Part shown: positions 1 through 10,678 of the stretch, one piece after another
Position numbering within the stretch: position 1 is the stretch's first letter
How the letters are laid out: the number at the start of each line of letters is the position of its first letter
NCBI RefSeq assembly: GCF_023544465.1
Contig: NZ_JALPVL010000006.1
Location: 553,398-617,397, forward strand
Direction of reading: 5' to 3'
Source: Paractinoplanes maris
Lineage (GTDB): Bacteria > Actinomycetota > Actinomycetes > Mycobacteriales > Micromonosporaceae
Length of the DNA stretch: 64,000 bases
Notes under the pieces: model-generated
Database searches by the model: none
What the model saw: the letters and a program-made list of their open reading frames with translations, nothing else
Told to the model about the DNA's origin: nothing
Position numbers and translations under genes: made by a program

Positions 1-624
1 GGCACTGATCTGCCGCCCGTACCGGATCGCGACGACCAGCACCGCCACCACGGTGACCACCGCGACGCCCAGCGCCTTGAGACCGCCGAGCAGACCCACG
101 CCGGCCAGCACAGCGGTGACCAGGGGCAGGTAGAACGCCATGGCCAGGTCCTCGATGACCAGCACCGAGAGGATCACCGGGGTCTCGCGGTTACCGAGCC
201 GGCCCAGATCGCCCAGCACCTTGGCGATCACCCCGGAGGACGAGACCCAGGTGATGCCGGCCAGCACCAGGGCGGCCCGCCAGTCCCAGCCCATCAGGAA
301 GGCGAAGGCGGCGCCGGGCAACGCGTTGAAGACCGCGTCGAGCAGCCCGGCCGGGGCCGCGGCGCGCAGGTTGCCCACGAGCTCGCCGGCCGAGTATTCG
401 AGACCCAGCATGACCAGCAGCAGGATGACGCCGATGGAGGCGCCGATCTCGATGAACTGCTCGCTGGCCGAGAGCGGGATGAAGCCACCGTGCCCGAAGG
501 CGAGACCGGCCAGCAGATAGAGCGGGATGGGCGAGAGGCCGAAGCGGCGGCCCAGCCGGCCGAGCATGCCGAGCGCGAAGAGCAGCGCGCCGACCTCGAT
601 CAGGAGGATCGTCGTTTCGTGCAT
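1..624 (-). CDS. CPA2 cation:proton antiporter, N-terminal part (cut by window edge)
   Basis: The visible product begins MHETTILLIEVGALLFALGM and consists of successive hydrophobic helices, with the small-residue and GLxxxxS/G-rich segments typical of KefB/NhaP2-like CPA2 exchangers. About 208 residues are present; the C-terminal half lies beyond position 1. The start ATG at 624 overlaps the TGA of the preceding TrkA_C gene (ATGA), so the two are translationally coupled. The pairing with a cytoplasmic TrkA_C subunit is that of KhtTU-type K+(NH4+)/H+ antiporters. Ion specificity cannot be read from this fragment. Confidence 0.85.
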   Translation of the reverse strand, partial: MHETTILLIEVGALLFALGMLGRLGRRFGLSPIPLYLLAGLAFGHGGFIPLSASEQFIEIGASIGVILLLVMLGLEYSAGELVGNLRAAAPAGLLDAVFNALPGAAFAFLMGWDWRAALVLAGITWVSSSGVIAKVLGDLGRLGNRETPVILSVLVIEDLAMAFYLPLVTAVLAGVGLLGGLKALGVAVVTVVAVLVVAIRYGRQISA

Positions 625-1130
625 CAGTCGTCGGAGTCGCCGGCCAGGATGGCGGTCACGCCGTCCAGGCCCTGGCGGGTGCCGACCGCGACCACCACGT
701 CGTTCGCCTCGAAGACGAACTCCGGCCCGGGGGAGGGGACGACCTCGCGGTCGCGCATCACGGCCACGATCGAAGCGCCGGTGCGGGTGCGGGCCCGGGT
801 GTCGCCGAGCTTGCGCCCCACGAAGGACGAGCCGGCGGGCAGGGCGATCTGCTCGGTCAGCAGACCGGACGCCTGCTGCCGCAGACCGGCGAGCTGACCC
901 AGCATGAGCGAGGCGCCGAGCACGTCGGCCAGGGCCTCGGCCTCGTCGTCGGTCAGCGGGATCGCCGCGAGACACGAATCGGGGTCGTCGACGTCGTAGA
1001 GCACCAGGTCACGGCGGCCATTGCGATGCGAGACCACGCCGACCGTACGCCCCGAGGACGTCACCAGGTCATGCCGGACGCCGATTCCCGGCAACGGAGT
1101 CTGTTCCACCCGTACACGCACGATCACCAC
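624..1130 (-). CDS. TrkA_C-domain regulatory subunit of cation:proton antiporter (KhtT-like)
   Basis: A 168-aa soluble protein. The C-terminal ~85 residues (about 80-165) look like a TrkA_C (RCK_C) ligand-binding domain: a conserved 'L..GSSFVGRKLGDT' start, 'RTRTGASIVAVMRD' in the middle and 'FEANDVVVAVGT' at the end. The N-terminal half is a KhtT-type extension. Family knowledge: KhtT gates KhtU in response to nucleotide or pH. The start is GTG at 1130; a second GTG follows directly. Its stop overlaps the antiporter start downstream, and it lies 13 nt after the MFS gene, so all three may be one transcript. Confidence 0.85.
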   Translation of the reverse strand: MVIVRVRVEQTPLPGIGVRHDLVTSSGRTVGVVSHRNGRRDLVLYDVDDPDSCLAAIPLTDDEAEALADVLGASLMLGQLAGLRQQASGLLTEQIALPAGSSFVGRKLGDTRARTRTGASIVAVMRDREVVPSPGPEFVFEANDVVVAVGTRQGLDGVTAILAGDSDD

Positions 1131-1143
1131 GGTAACTCAGGCG

Positions 1144-2391
1144 TCACCCGGTCCCGGTCAGCACGGCCTCCGGCCGCTCGTCCGGGACCATCCGGCGGGT
1201 GCGGCGGGCCGCGAGGATCAGCAGGAGGCCGAGCACCGCCAGGGCCAGATTGATCCCGTACGCGAGCCGGTAGTCGAAGTGCTGAGCCAGGCCGAACGCC
1301 GGTGCGGCGAGGATCTGGCCGATCGGGAACGTGTTGGTGATCAGCGTCGTGGCTCGTCCGGGGTGGCCCGGCAGGAGGTCCTGCATGTAGGTGATGCTCA
1401 GGCCGCCGACCGCCGCGATGAAGGCGGCGTTGAGGATCTGGGCTCCGGCCAGCACCCAGACCGAGCCGGCGGTCACCGCCACGGCCTGATAGGCGATGCC
1501 GAAGACCACCCCGATGAGGATGAGCGAGCGCAGCGGCAGCCGGGTGCCGAGCGCGCCGAAGCCGAGCAGCAGCGGGATCTCGAGCGCCGCGCACAGTCCC
1601 AGGATCAGGCCGGCCCCGCTCACCGAGCCGCCCAGCTCGACGCTGACGAACAGCGGCATCGCCTGCACGCCCAGCACCATCGTGGTCTGCACGACGGTGA
1701 AACCGGCGACCAGCAGATAGATCGTGGAGCGAGGCGCCTCGGGAACGTGCTTCTCGACGCTCTCCGTGTGCCCGGCCGGTGGGCCGATCTCGGGCAGCCA
1801 GCGGTAGACGATCACCGCGGCCAGGCCGTACATGATCGCGACCAGGCCGTACGTGTAGGCGAAGCCCCGAGCGGCGAGCAGCAGCGCGGCCAGCGGTGGC
1901 CCGGCGACCCATGCGACTGAGAAGAGCATGCGCAGGGTGCTGATGCCCATCGCGGCCCGCTTGGGGTCGCCCTGCTGGAGCACCTGCCGGGCGTACGCGA
2001 AGCTCTGCGGGAAAAGGGCGCCGGCCAGCGAGGTCAGCGTGACCGTGACCGCGAGCAACACCCAGTAGTCGCGGATGAACGCGGTGAGCACCGCCCCGGC
2101 CATGCCGGCCAGCGCGGCCGACAGCAACAGCTTGCGGCGGATCGGACGACGGTCGGAGAGACGCCCGGCCAGCGACGAGACCAGGACGCCGGAGAGTGGC
2201 GCGACGACCAGGAAGATCGTGGTCCGCAGCGGGCCGGCGTGCACGCCGTCGCTGAGGAACAGCGCGAGGAACGGGCCGATGAACGAGGTGCCGATCCCGA
2301 CGGCGATGAAGATCAGGGCAAGCGGAAGCAGACGCCGCGACATCGAGCCGTGCTGGGACTCCGAGCCGTGCGCCGTTGGTGGAACGGCCAT
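1144..2391 (-). CDS. MFS transporter, sugar-efflux (SetA/B)-like
   Basis: A 415-aa protein with about 12 hydrophobic segments and an N-terminal 'SGVLVSSLAGRLSDRR' loop 2 motif characteristic of the major facilitator superfamily. Overall pattern resembles the Set sugar-efflux group ('LALFLSDGVHAGP', 'FPQSFAYARQ'). An AGGGA sits just upstream of ATG 2391. An alternative Met at 2343, directly before the first membrane segment, has no visible ribosome site. The substrate is unknown; assignment to efflux rather than uptake is by overall resemblance only. Confidence 0.8.
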   Translation of the reverse strand: MAVPPTAHGSESQHGSMSRRLLPLALIFIAVGIGTSFIGPFLALFLSDGVHAGPLRTTIFLVVAPLSGVLVSSLAGRLSDRRPIRRKLLLSAALAGMAGAVLTAFIRDYWVLLAVTVTLTSLAGALFPQSFAYARQVLQQGDPKRAAMGISTLRMLFSVAWVAGPPLAALLLAARGFAYTYGLVAIMYGLAAVIVYRWLPEIGPPAGHTESVEKHVPEAPRSTIYLLVAGFTVVQTTMVLGVQAMPLFVSVELGGSVSGAGLILGLCAALEIPLLLGFGALGTRLPLRSLILIGVVFGIAYQAVAVTAGSVWVLAGAQILNAAFIAAVGGLSITYMQDLLPGHPGRATTLITNTFPIGQILAAPAFGLAQHFDYRLAYGINLALAVLGLLLILAARRTRRMVPDERPEAVLTGTG

Positions 2392-2484
2392 GATTCCCTA
2401 CGTTACGGGCCTGCTCGTGGGCGCGCCGAGGTCCGTGGCGACTCTCACGACCTTTCGTTGTCGACCTGGCGCCATCGGCATAGA

Positions 2485-2505
2485 GTTGAGTTCAGTACGC
2501 TCAAG
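2485..2505 (+). promoter_or_regulatory. HAIR operator (HspR site) upstream of clpB
   Basis: GTTGAGT-N7-GCTCAAG matches the CTTGAGT-N7-ACTCAAG HAIR consensus bound by the MerR-family repressor HspR in Streptomyces and mycobacteria, with the exact 7-nt spacer. It lies 32 nt before the clpB ATG, where a repressor would block the promoter or early transcription. Heat induction of clpB by release of HspR is therefore expected (inference from family knowledge). Confidence 0.82.
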
Positions 2506-2536
2506 TTCTGCGGTGGGAAACCATTCGAGGGAGCAC

Positions 2537-5128
<2,592 letters not shown>

Positions 5129-5129
5129 T

Positions 5130-5174
5130 GCGAAGAAGGGGTCCCGGGCATGTGGCCCGGGACCCCTTCTTCGC
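5130..5174 (+). terminator. Intrinsic terminator of clpB
   Basis: A perfect 20-bp inverted repeat (5130-5149 with 5155-5174) closes a 5-nt ATGTG loop directly after the clpB stop. There is no long U-tract, as is usual in actinomycetes. Because the repeat is symmetrical it may also end the opposing small gene at 5182. Confidence 0.85.
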
Positions 5175-5181
5175 GTTCGTC

Positions 5182-5367
5182 TTACGTTGTGACCGGTCTC
5201 TGCCGGTAGGCCTGCGTCATCAGGACGTCGGTGACGACCTGCTCTCCGTCGGCGGACCAGATGCGGATGGCGTCGCGGTGCAGCTGATACCGGACGTCTT
5301 CGAATCGGGTTCTCGTGTCGTCATGGTGAACGACGGTCAGAGTGTCGGCGTGGGGCATGGGACTCAC
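5182..5367 (-). CDS. Small hypothetical protein
   Basis: A 61-codon frame read towards the clpB terminator. The product is hydrophilic (MPHADTLTVVHHDDTRTRFE...), without membrane segments or recognised domain. An AAGGA at 5375-5371 precedes both a GTG at 5367 (only 3 nt away) and an ATG at 5358 (12 nt away), so the start is ambiguous; the shorter 58-residue form is equally possible. GC3 is high and matches neighbouring genes. Function unknown. Confidence 0.5.
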   Translation of the reverse strand: MSPMPHADTLTVVHHDDTRTRFEDVRYQLHRDAIRIWSADGEQVVTDVLMTQAYRQRPVTT

Positions 5368-5706
5368 CGGTCCTTAACAGGTCTGGGGCCGCCGCGGTGT
5401 GGTCACGCGGCCGGCGTAACGGGACTCTTGCCCGGCGTCGGTCTGCCTCGGCCCAGGCGCGTCTGGCGCGGGGCGGGCGACTCGTGCGGGCAGCGGGCAT
5501 CGCGGGAGCTCGGTGCTGCCTCGTCGGTGCCACGGACGAAAGTGTAGGGATCACAGGCGACCCGTGTCGCCCCTCGATCGAGCGACCTATTTGCGGATAT
5601 TTCGGTCATCGTCGGCCGATGTTGCCACAGATTGGGCAGCCGCACCGGTCGGTCGCGGAGTTGGCGGTCGCCCGATACCGTGAATGGATCAAGATTTGGG
5701 GGCATT
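5368..5706. other. Non-coding stretch between divergent genes
   Basis: Overlapping frames occur on both strands but none shows a good ribosome site, family resemblance or consistent codon bias. The stretch presumably holds divergent promoters for the small gene at 5182 and the membrane protein at 5707. No confident -35/-10 pair was found. Confidence 0.5.
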
Positions 5707-6717
5707 GTGACCGTTCCGAGCAATCCCGCACCCGGTTACCCGGCACCTGGGGCCCGGCCGCGTCCGACCATCGTGACCGTCGCGGTCTACCTGCTCTACG
5801 TGGTGGCCGCCATCCAGGTGATCAACGCGCTGCTGACCTTCTCGATCTCGGGCACGCTGACCGACGCGGTGCGTGACGCCTACGCCGGCACCGAGGCGGC
5901 CGGCGCCGAGTCGTTCGTGACCTTCATCTTCATCGGCGGCGCGGTGGTCAACCTGCTCATCGGGCTGGGGTTCGCGGTGCTGGGCTACTTCGACGGCCGC
6001 GGCAAGAACCCGTCGCGGATCGTGACCTGGGTGATCGGTGGCATCTCGCTCTGCTGCTTCGGCGCCAGCCTGGGCAGCACGGCGCTGGTCGGCTCGGTCG
6101 GCGGCGACACCACGGCCGGCGGCCCGTCGCAGGACGAGGTGCAGCGGCAGCTCGACGCGGCACTGCCGTCCTGGTACACGCCGGCCACGACCACGCTGTC
6201 GGTGCTCGCGCTGCTGGCCATCCTCGGAACGGTCATCCTGCTGGCGCTGCCGGCGGCCAACGAGTTCTTCCGCAAACCGTCGGCCGCGGCCTGGGACCCG
6301 TCGGTGCCCTATCCGCAGTATCCGGGCGGTTCGGGGTACGGGCCGGGGGGTTACGGACAGCCCGGTTATCCGGCTCAGCCTGGTCAGTCGCCCTACCCGC
6401 AGCAGCCGTACCCCGGGCAGCCGCAACCTGGGGCCTCCTATCCCGGGCCGTCCTATCCTGGGCAGCCTTCGTCCGGGCCTTCGTATCCCGGGCAGCCCTC
6501 GTCCGGGCCTTCGTACCCGGGGCAGCCTTCGTCCGGGGCGTCGTATCCCGGGCAGCAGGGGCAGCCGGGGCAGCCGGCTCCGGGGCTTCCGCCCTATCCC
6601 GGTCAGGAGTCGCCGCCGAGCGGTTTCCCGCCGGCCTCGGACCCGTACGCCCCGCCGCCGTCCGACCCGTCGACCGGTGACGACCGGCCACCACGGCCAC
6701 CGGCCGATCCGGCCTGA
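5707..6717 (+). CDS. Four-helix membrane protein with proline/glycine/tyrosine-rich tail
   Basis: About 336 aa from GTG 5707, which has a purine-rich GGGGG just upstream. After a short Pro-rich lead (~20 aa) come four hydrophobic segments (around 22-45, 75-98, 110-130 and 165-188). A C-terminal ~140-residue low-complexity tail follows, beginning YPQYPGGSGYGPGGYGQPGY and including at least four tandem SYPGQPSSGP-type decamers. The architecture resembles many actinobacterial envelope proteins with cytoplasmic Pro-rich arms, but no defined family is recognised. The next gene has the same layout, suggesting ancient duplication. Confidence 0.75.
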   Translation: MTVPSNPAPGYPAPGARPRPTIVTVAVYLLYVVAAIQVINALLTFSISGTLTDAVRDAYAGTEAAGAESFVTFIFIGGAVVNLLIGLGFAVLGYFDGRGKNPSRIVTWVIGGISLCCFGASLGSTALVGSVGGDTTAGGPSQDEVQRQLDAALPSWYTPATTTLSVLALLAILGTVILLALPAANEFFRKPSAAAWDPSVPYPQYPGGSGYGPGGYGQPGYPAQPGQSPYPQQPYPGQPQPGASYPGPSYPGQPSSGPSYPGQPSSGPSYPGQPSSGASYPGQQGQPGQPAPGLPPYPGQESPPSGFPPASDPYAPPPSDPSTGDDRPPRPPADPA

Positions 6718-6788
6718 GCGGGTTCACCCCACGCCCGCGGTCGCGCCCGGGTAGGTTCGGCGCAACGAATCACCGCGGGGAGTCGTCG

Positions 6789-8093
6789 ATGTCGTACCCA
6801 GTCCAGCCGCCGCCGATCGCAGCCACACCGCCGGCCCCGCCGTCGACGGGCCGGCCGCCCACGGTGACGGCCGCCGCCGCTCTGCTCTGGGTGATGGCCG
6901 GCGTCGGGCTGGTCTACGCGATCGCGACGCTGGCCATCGTGCCCGGCACGATCAGCCGCTTCCGCGAGGTCACCGGCGGGCCACAGGTGTTCCCCGGCGA
7001 GAACGACCCGGAGTACTACGTGGCGGTCGTCTGGCTGGGCGCGGCGATCGCCCTGGCCCTGGCCGTGATCGCCTTCGCGCTCTTCGTGGTGGTGGGGCTG
7101 TCCCTGCGCCGGGGCAGCAACGTCGCCCGCATAGCCACGCTGGTCGTCTGCCTCCTGGGCATCGCGGGCGGCACGGCCGGGGTGCTGACGGTTGCGGCCC
7201 AGCGCAGCGGGCAGAGCGCGCCCTGGTCGCTGGGTGCCCAGCTGAGCGAGGCCTACCCCGACGGCTGGATCGGTGCGAACGCCGGCCTCTCGGTCGCCCA
7301 GATCCTGGCGTACGCGCTGGTCGGCATCCTGATCCTGACGGCGCCCCGGGCCTTTTTCCGCCGCCCGGCCGCGCCCTCGGCACCCCAGCCGGCGTATGGC
7401 GTCCCCTACGCGGCGGGCTACGGCGCCCCGGCCGGCGCCCTCCCCGGCAACTACCCGGTGCCCGCCGGCTATCCCGGTGCCGGCTACCAGGCTCCCGGCG
7501 CGGCCGGGCATCCCTCAGCCGGTTACCCCGGTGGCGCGTACGCGCCCGGCGGCTATGCCCCTGCACCGCACCCAGGTGGCCATGTCCCACCGTCGAATCC
7601 GGGGAGCACCTCCGGCGGCTACGCCCCACTGTCGAACCCGAGCGAAACCCCTGGCGCCTACGCTTCCGCGCCAAATCCGGGCGACACGCCTCCGCCCCCA
7701 CTTCCCGACCACTCGCCCTACGCCCGCCCCGTCGGCCACGCCCCCGACGCCGGCTTCGCTCCACCCACAACACCGACCCAGCCGGCGCCGGCCCAATACC
7801 CACCGGCCGATCCCCACTCGCCGTATGCCCGCCCGGCACCCGCGCCGTCCGGGCACAACCCGGCCTCCCCGCCAGAACAGCTCCCTACTTCCCACCCAGC
7901 GCCCGGCTCGGAGCAGCTCCTGACTTCGCACTCGGCGCCCGGCCCGGAGCAGCTACCGACTTCCCACCCCGCGTCCGCGCCGGAGCCGCCGACGGCCTCC
8001 AACGATGTCTCGGGACTGAATTCCCCGCCGGCGCCCGGCAGTCCCACCACGGTCGACGCTGAGCCCGCCGCCGACCGTCCCCACGAGCGGTAG
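6789..8093 (+). CDS. Four-helix membrane protein with long proline-rich tail
   Basis: 434 aa from ATG 6789 with a GGGGAG site upstream. A Pro-rich lead (1-25) is followed by four hydrophobic helices (about 27-50, 78-105, 113-135 and 160-185). A disordered ~245-residue Pro/Ala/Gly/Tyr tail follows, whose end carries three imperfect copies of an 'EQLPTSHPAPGS' unit. It is in tandem with, and built like, the 5707 gene, 71 nt downstream. Possible roles (scaffold at the cell envelope, cell-wall threading) are guesses; nothing catalytic is visible. Confidence 0.75.
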   Translation: MSYPVQPPPIAATPPAPPSTGRPPTVTAAAALLWVMAGVGLVYAIATLAIVPGTISRFREVTGGPQVFPGENDPEYYVAVVWLGAAIALALAVIAFALFVVVGLSLRRGSNVARIATLVVCLLGIAGGTAGVLTVAAQRSGQSAPWSLGAQLSEAYPDGWIGANAGLSVAQILAYALVGILILTAPRAFFRRPAAPSAPQPAYGVPYAAGYGAPAGALPGNYPVPAGYPGAGYQAPGAAGHPSAGYPGGAYAPGGYAPAPHPGGHVPPSNPGSTSGGYAPLSNPSETPGAYASAPNPGDTPPPPLPDHSPYARPVGHAPDAGFAPPTTPTQPAPAQYPPADPHSPYARPAPAPSGHNPASPPEQLPTSHPAPGSEQLLTSHSAPGPEQLPTSHPASAPEPPTASNDVSGLNSPPAPGSPTTVDAEPAADRPHER

Positions 8094-8791
8094 GCAGAAG
8101 CCCGAGCTACCCGCTGCTGAACCCCCGTCAGCGCTCCGCGCGACCGTCACTCGCGCTCCAACGCCGCCGCGTTGCCGTCTGTGTTCCGGTCACCGTGGCT
8201 GCTGTCCTGTTTGCCATCGTCGTGTTCAGAGCCGCCGTGGACAGTCGGCAGGAACTCCGGGTGGTCGGGACCGCGCGATCCGGGGAACGACACGACATGC
8301 ATCCGCGCTTGGCGGGTTCGGGGGCCGGTTTCCGGTGAGGGTGCCCAATGTCGCATGATGAGTTCCGGACACAGGACGGTCGTGTTGTTACCGACCAGTT
8401 ACCCCCTCATATTGATGGAGTCACCCCTCATATTGATGGGTATGGGTCACCCGAACGGGTAGCGTTGTTCTCCGGCCTCGTCCCTCAATCGGCTGTCCGT
8501 ATAACGCACCGGGGCCGGTTGGAGGGGGTTTTTCGCTGGATGGGTAAACGTCCGCCGCCGCGATTCACAGCACCTTCTCAGCCCCTCGACCGGGTGATCT
8601 GTCGGCCAGGTGCCATGTGACCCGCGGCATAGGAGCTTTGAGCTGCATCGATGTTCCTGGCATGGGGCGAAAGGGACCACCGCATCTGTAAGGTTTCTTT
8701 TTAGATCGACCCAATGCTGTGCGTCAATAGTTACGTTGCGCACTGCCAGGGCGAAAGGTTCCGGTTTCGTTCCAGCAAGTACGCTCGATAC
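8094..8791. other. Intergenic region, lower GC, with direct repeats
   Basis: This ~700-nt stretch is richer in A/T than the surroundings. It holds a pair of 21-nt-period direct repeats at 8403-8439. Weak frames exist on both strands (for example 8348-8620 on + and 8147-8356 on -), but they lack ribosome sites and use codons unlike the neighbouring genes, so none is called. Confidence 0.5.
8403..8439 (+). repeat. Two direct repeats of CCCCTCATATTGATGG, 21-nt period
   Basis: Identical 16-mers at 8403-8418 and 8424-8439, spaced by exactly two helical turns. Such phased repeats can be operators for a dimeric regulator. In the + frame from 8348 the period is also a multiple of three and would encode a repeated PHIDG motif. 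Confidence 0.6.
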
Positions 8792-9187
8792 ATGCAAGCA
8801 CGCCACGACCTGCGTAAATTCATCACTGAATTGCCCGTCGCGCAGCGTGGCGCCGTGCTTTCATCGGGTCGTGAACTTCCGGTACCGGGCCGCCCGGTCC
8901 AGGGGAACACGCGGGGTTGCGAGATGACGACGCCGGGGCTGGTGCGGGCTCCCGGCGAAACGGATCAGGAACCCGAATGGGATCGACGAATTAACAATGT
9001 GGGGCGTCTCACTCCCGGGGCGGGGATCGAGACCTCGACACAGATGGACAGCGTCCTGATGGCGGCTGAGGCGTTGCAGGAGGCAGAGACCGAAGTCGGT
9101 ACGCCGGTTCTGGTTGCATCGGAGGCTCGGGTTGCCGGGCAGTCCCGACCGGCCAACCCGGTGATCGACGTCGGCCTTACGGCCTGA
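8792..9187 (+). CDS. Hypothetical protein (weakly supported)
   Basis: A 131-codon frame from ATG 8792 (MQARHDLRKFITELP...). It has no recognised domain, no hydrophobic segment and no ribosome site before the ATG. It could be a leaderless transcript, since AT-rich hexamers lie a few bases upstream. Codon bias is weaker than in neighbours. It ends 45 nt before the ArsR gene and could be co-transcribed with it. It may not be expressed. Confidence 0.3.
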   Translation: MQARHDLRKFITELPVAQRGAVLSSGRELPVPGRPVQGNTRGCEMTTPGLVRAPGETDQEPEWDRRINNVGRLTPGAGIETSTQMDSVLMAAEALQEAETEVGTPVLVASEARVAGQSRPANPVIDVGLTA

Positions 9188-9232
9188 AAGTTAGCCGGTT
9201 CGTTCCTGCGCACATGCAGGAGAATCGATGCA

Positions 9233-9622
9233 GTGGGTGGAAGGATGGAGATCGTGGGAACTGCGTTGGCGGAAATGACAATGCCTCAGATCTCGCCGCT
9301 TGCCGGCGAGCCAATTGAACGTGCCGACGCCGAGCGGCTGGCGGGTGTGCTCAAAGCACTTGCCGACCCGGCGCGGCTTCGACTGCTCAGCCTCATCCAG
9401 TCCGCAACGGACGGTGAGGCGTGCGTCTGCGACCTCACCGCTCCGCTCGGGCTGTCTCAGCCGACGGTGAGCCACCACCTTCGGATCCTGACCGAGGCTG
9501 GTCTGCTCGAGCGGGAGAAGCGGGGCGTGTGGGCTTACTACCGCCTCGTGCCGTCCGCCATCGCGACCATCGCGGACCTTCTGACCCCGCCTCGCAAGCG
9601 GGCCACGAAGAAGGCGCGCTGA
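9233..9622 (+). CDS. ArsR/SmtB-family transcriptional repressor
   Basis: 129 aa, typical ArsR length. Winged helix-turn-helix spans ~35-110: 'LKALADPARLRLLSLI', then 'EACVCDLTAPLGLSQPTVSHHLRIL' (recognition helix) and 'GVWAYYRLV' (wing). The CVCD pair lies where ArsR proteins bind As(III)/Sb(III) through Cys-x-Cys, so thiol-metal sensing is plausible, but no arsenic genes are near. AGGAG at 9218-9222 favours GTG 9233; ATG 9245 and GTG 9254 are alternatives. An inverted repeat CCTGC-N6-GCAGG (9205-9220) overlaps the ribosome site and might be an autoregulatory site. Confidence 0.88.
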   Translation: MGGRMEIVGTALAEMTMPQISPLAGEPIERADAERLAGVLKALADPARLRLLSLIQSATDGEACVCDLTAPLGLSQPTVSHHLRILTEAGLLEREKRGVWAYYRLVPSAIATIADLLTPPRKRATKKAR

Positions 9623-9640
9623 CCGCTCAGCAAGAGAATC

Positions 9641-9680
9641 GCCTGGCGTCACCGGCATCATGTGGGGCGTGACGCCAGGC
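9641..9680 (+). terminator. Hairpin after arsR-type gene
   Basis: A perfect 12-bp stem (9641-9652 with 9669-9680) and 16-nt loop lie between the regulator and the aldolase gene. No U-tract follows, so it could terminate or attenuate transcription. Confidence 0.6.
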
Positions 9681-9730
9681 AGCAGACCTCTCCGCCTCCA
9701 GTCCACCCCCAGGACCTTCAGGAGTAACGG

Positions 9731-10405
9731 GTGAACTACGTCCACGGCGATCTGCGCGACCAACTCGCGTTCGTGGGTTTCGACGTGGTCCAGGCCGGCC
9801 TCGTCGCCGGATCGGGCGGGAACCTCTCCGCCCGGATCCCCGACGAGGACGCGATCTGGATCACCGGCAGCGGTTCGTGGTTGGGCCGGCTGAGCCGGAC
9901 CTCCTTCGCCGCCGTACGGGTCTGGGACGGCTCGCCCGCGTCGGTCGGCACTGTGCCGCCGCCGCTGATCGAGCCGACCAGCGAGCTCGCACTGCACCTG
10001 GCGTTGTATCGGGCTCGACCCGACGTCAACGCCGTGATCCACCTGCATCCGCAGACCGCACTCCTGCTCGATGCACTGGGTGAGCACATCCGGATCGTCA
10101 CCACCGACCACGCGTATTACCTGCGCCGTGTGTCGACGGTGCCGTTCCGGCTGCCCGGCACGACCGAGTTGGCGGCCCTGACCGCCGCGATGGCCGCCGA
10201 CGGCACCGACTGTCTCGTGCTGAGCCAGCACGGGTGTGTGGTGCTCGGCGACACGGTCGAACTGGCGCACAAGCGCGCCCGCAACCTCGAGGAAGCAGCG
10301 GAACTCACCTACCGGGCGCTCTCCGCCGGCCGTTTGGAGAACCTCCGCGACTGCCCCGAGGAGTTCCTGGACCGCCTGTACGGCACCACCGCCGTCACGG
10401 TCTGA
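9731..10405 (+). CDS. Class II aldolase/adducin-family protein
   Basis: 224 aa, normal for FucA/AraD-like enzymes. Visible hallmarks: 'GSGGNLSARI' (substrate phosphate/carbonyl loop, ~30), 'TGSGS' (~50), 'EPTSELALHLALY' (~85, with the acidic catalytic residue), 'VIHLHPQTA' (~102, His-x-His zinc ligands) and 'LSQHGCVVLGD' (third zinc His). Such zinc enzymes cleave or epimerise sugar phosphates (fuculose-P, ribulose-P) or act as methylthioribulose-P dehydratases; the substrate cannot be assigned here. AGGAG six nt before GTG 9731 fixes the start. Flanked by hairpins on both sides, so it is probably monocistronic. Confidence 0.87.
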   Translation: MNYVHGDLRDQLAFVGFDVVQAGLVAGSGGNLSARIPDEDAIWITGSGSWLGRLSRTSFAAVRVWDGSPASVGTVPPPLIEPTSELALHLALYRARPDVNAVIHLHPQTALLLDALGEHIRIVTTDHAYYLRRVSTVPFRLPGTTELAALTAAMAADGTDCLVLSQHGCVVLGDTVELAHKRARNLEEAAELTYRALSAGRLENLRDCPEEFLDRLYGTTAVTV

Positions 10406-10480
10406 CAAACCCCGACCGGCCGCTCGACGCACCGCCCCCACGGCGCAGAGCGGTCCGGCCATCCCCACCGACGTGTGAAA

Positions 10481-10529
10481 CAGCAGCGCCCGGCACGACC
10501 CTGTTTCAGGGCCGCGCCGGGCGCTGCTG
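10481..10529. terminator. Strong hairpin after aldolase gene
   Basis: A 14-bp perfect stem (10481-10494 with 10516-10529) encloses a second small hairpin CCCTG-TTT-CAGGG, giving a long branched stem. It lies between the aldolase gene and the oppositely directed dedA gene and could serve either strand. Confidence 0.75.
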
Positions 10530-10678
10530 TGCTGAGAGGGCCGGGCTTCGTGCAGCCGGTCGAGCTTGCGACCGTGCGGGGTCAAGGCGTATCTGGTGGA
10601 TCATGTGGGGCTGCGGCGTGGCCCAGCCCGCGCCAGCCCGCCGCATGCGCGCCAACTAGGCCTCTTTGGCCACGCGCC

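Noticed and set aside
2075..2536. In-frame extension of clpB
   Set aside because: It would run through the HAIR operator and the divergent MFS gene start; conserved Clp N-domain begins at ATG 2537.
8147..8356. 69-codon - frame of hydrophilic, His/Ser-rich text
   Set aside because: No ribosome site before its ATG and composition typical of chance frames in GC-rich DNA.
8348..8620. 90-codon + frame containing two PHIDG repeats
   Set aside because: No ribosome site, codon use unlike neighbours and no family resemblance; kept only as a repeat and a finding.
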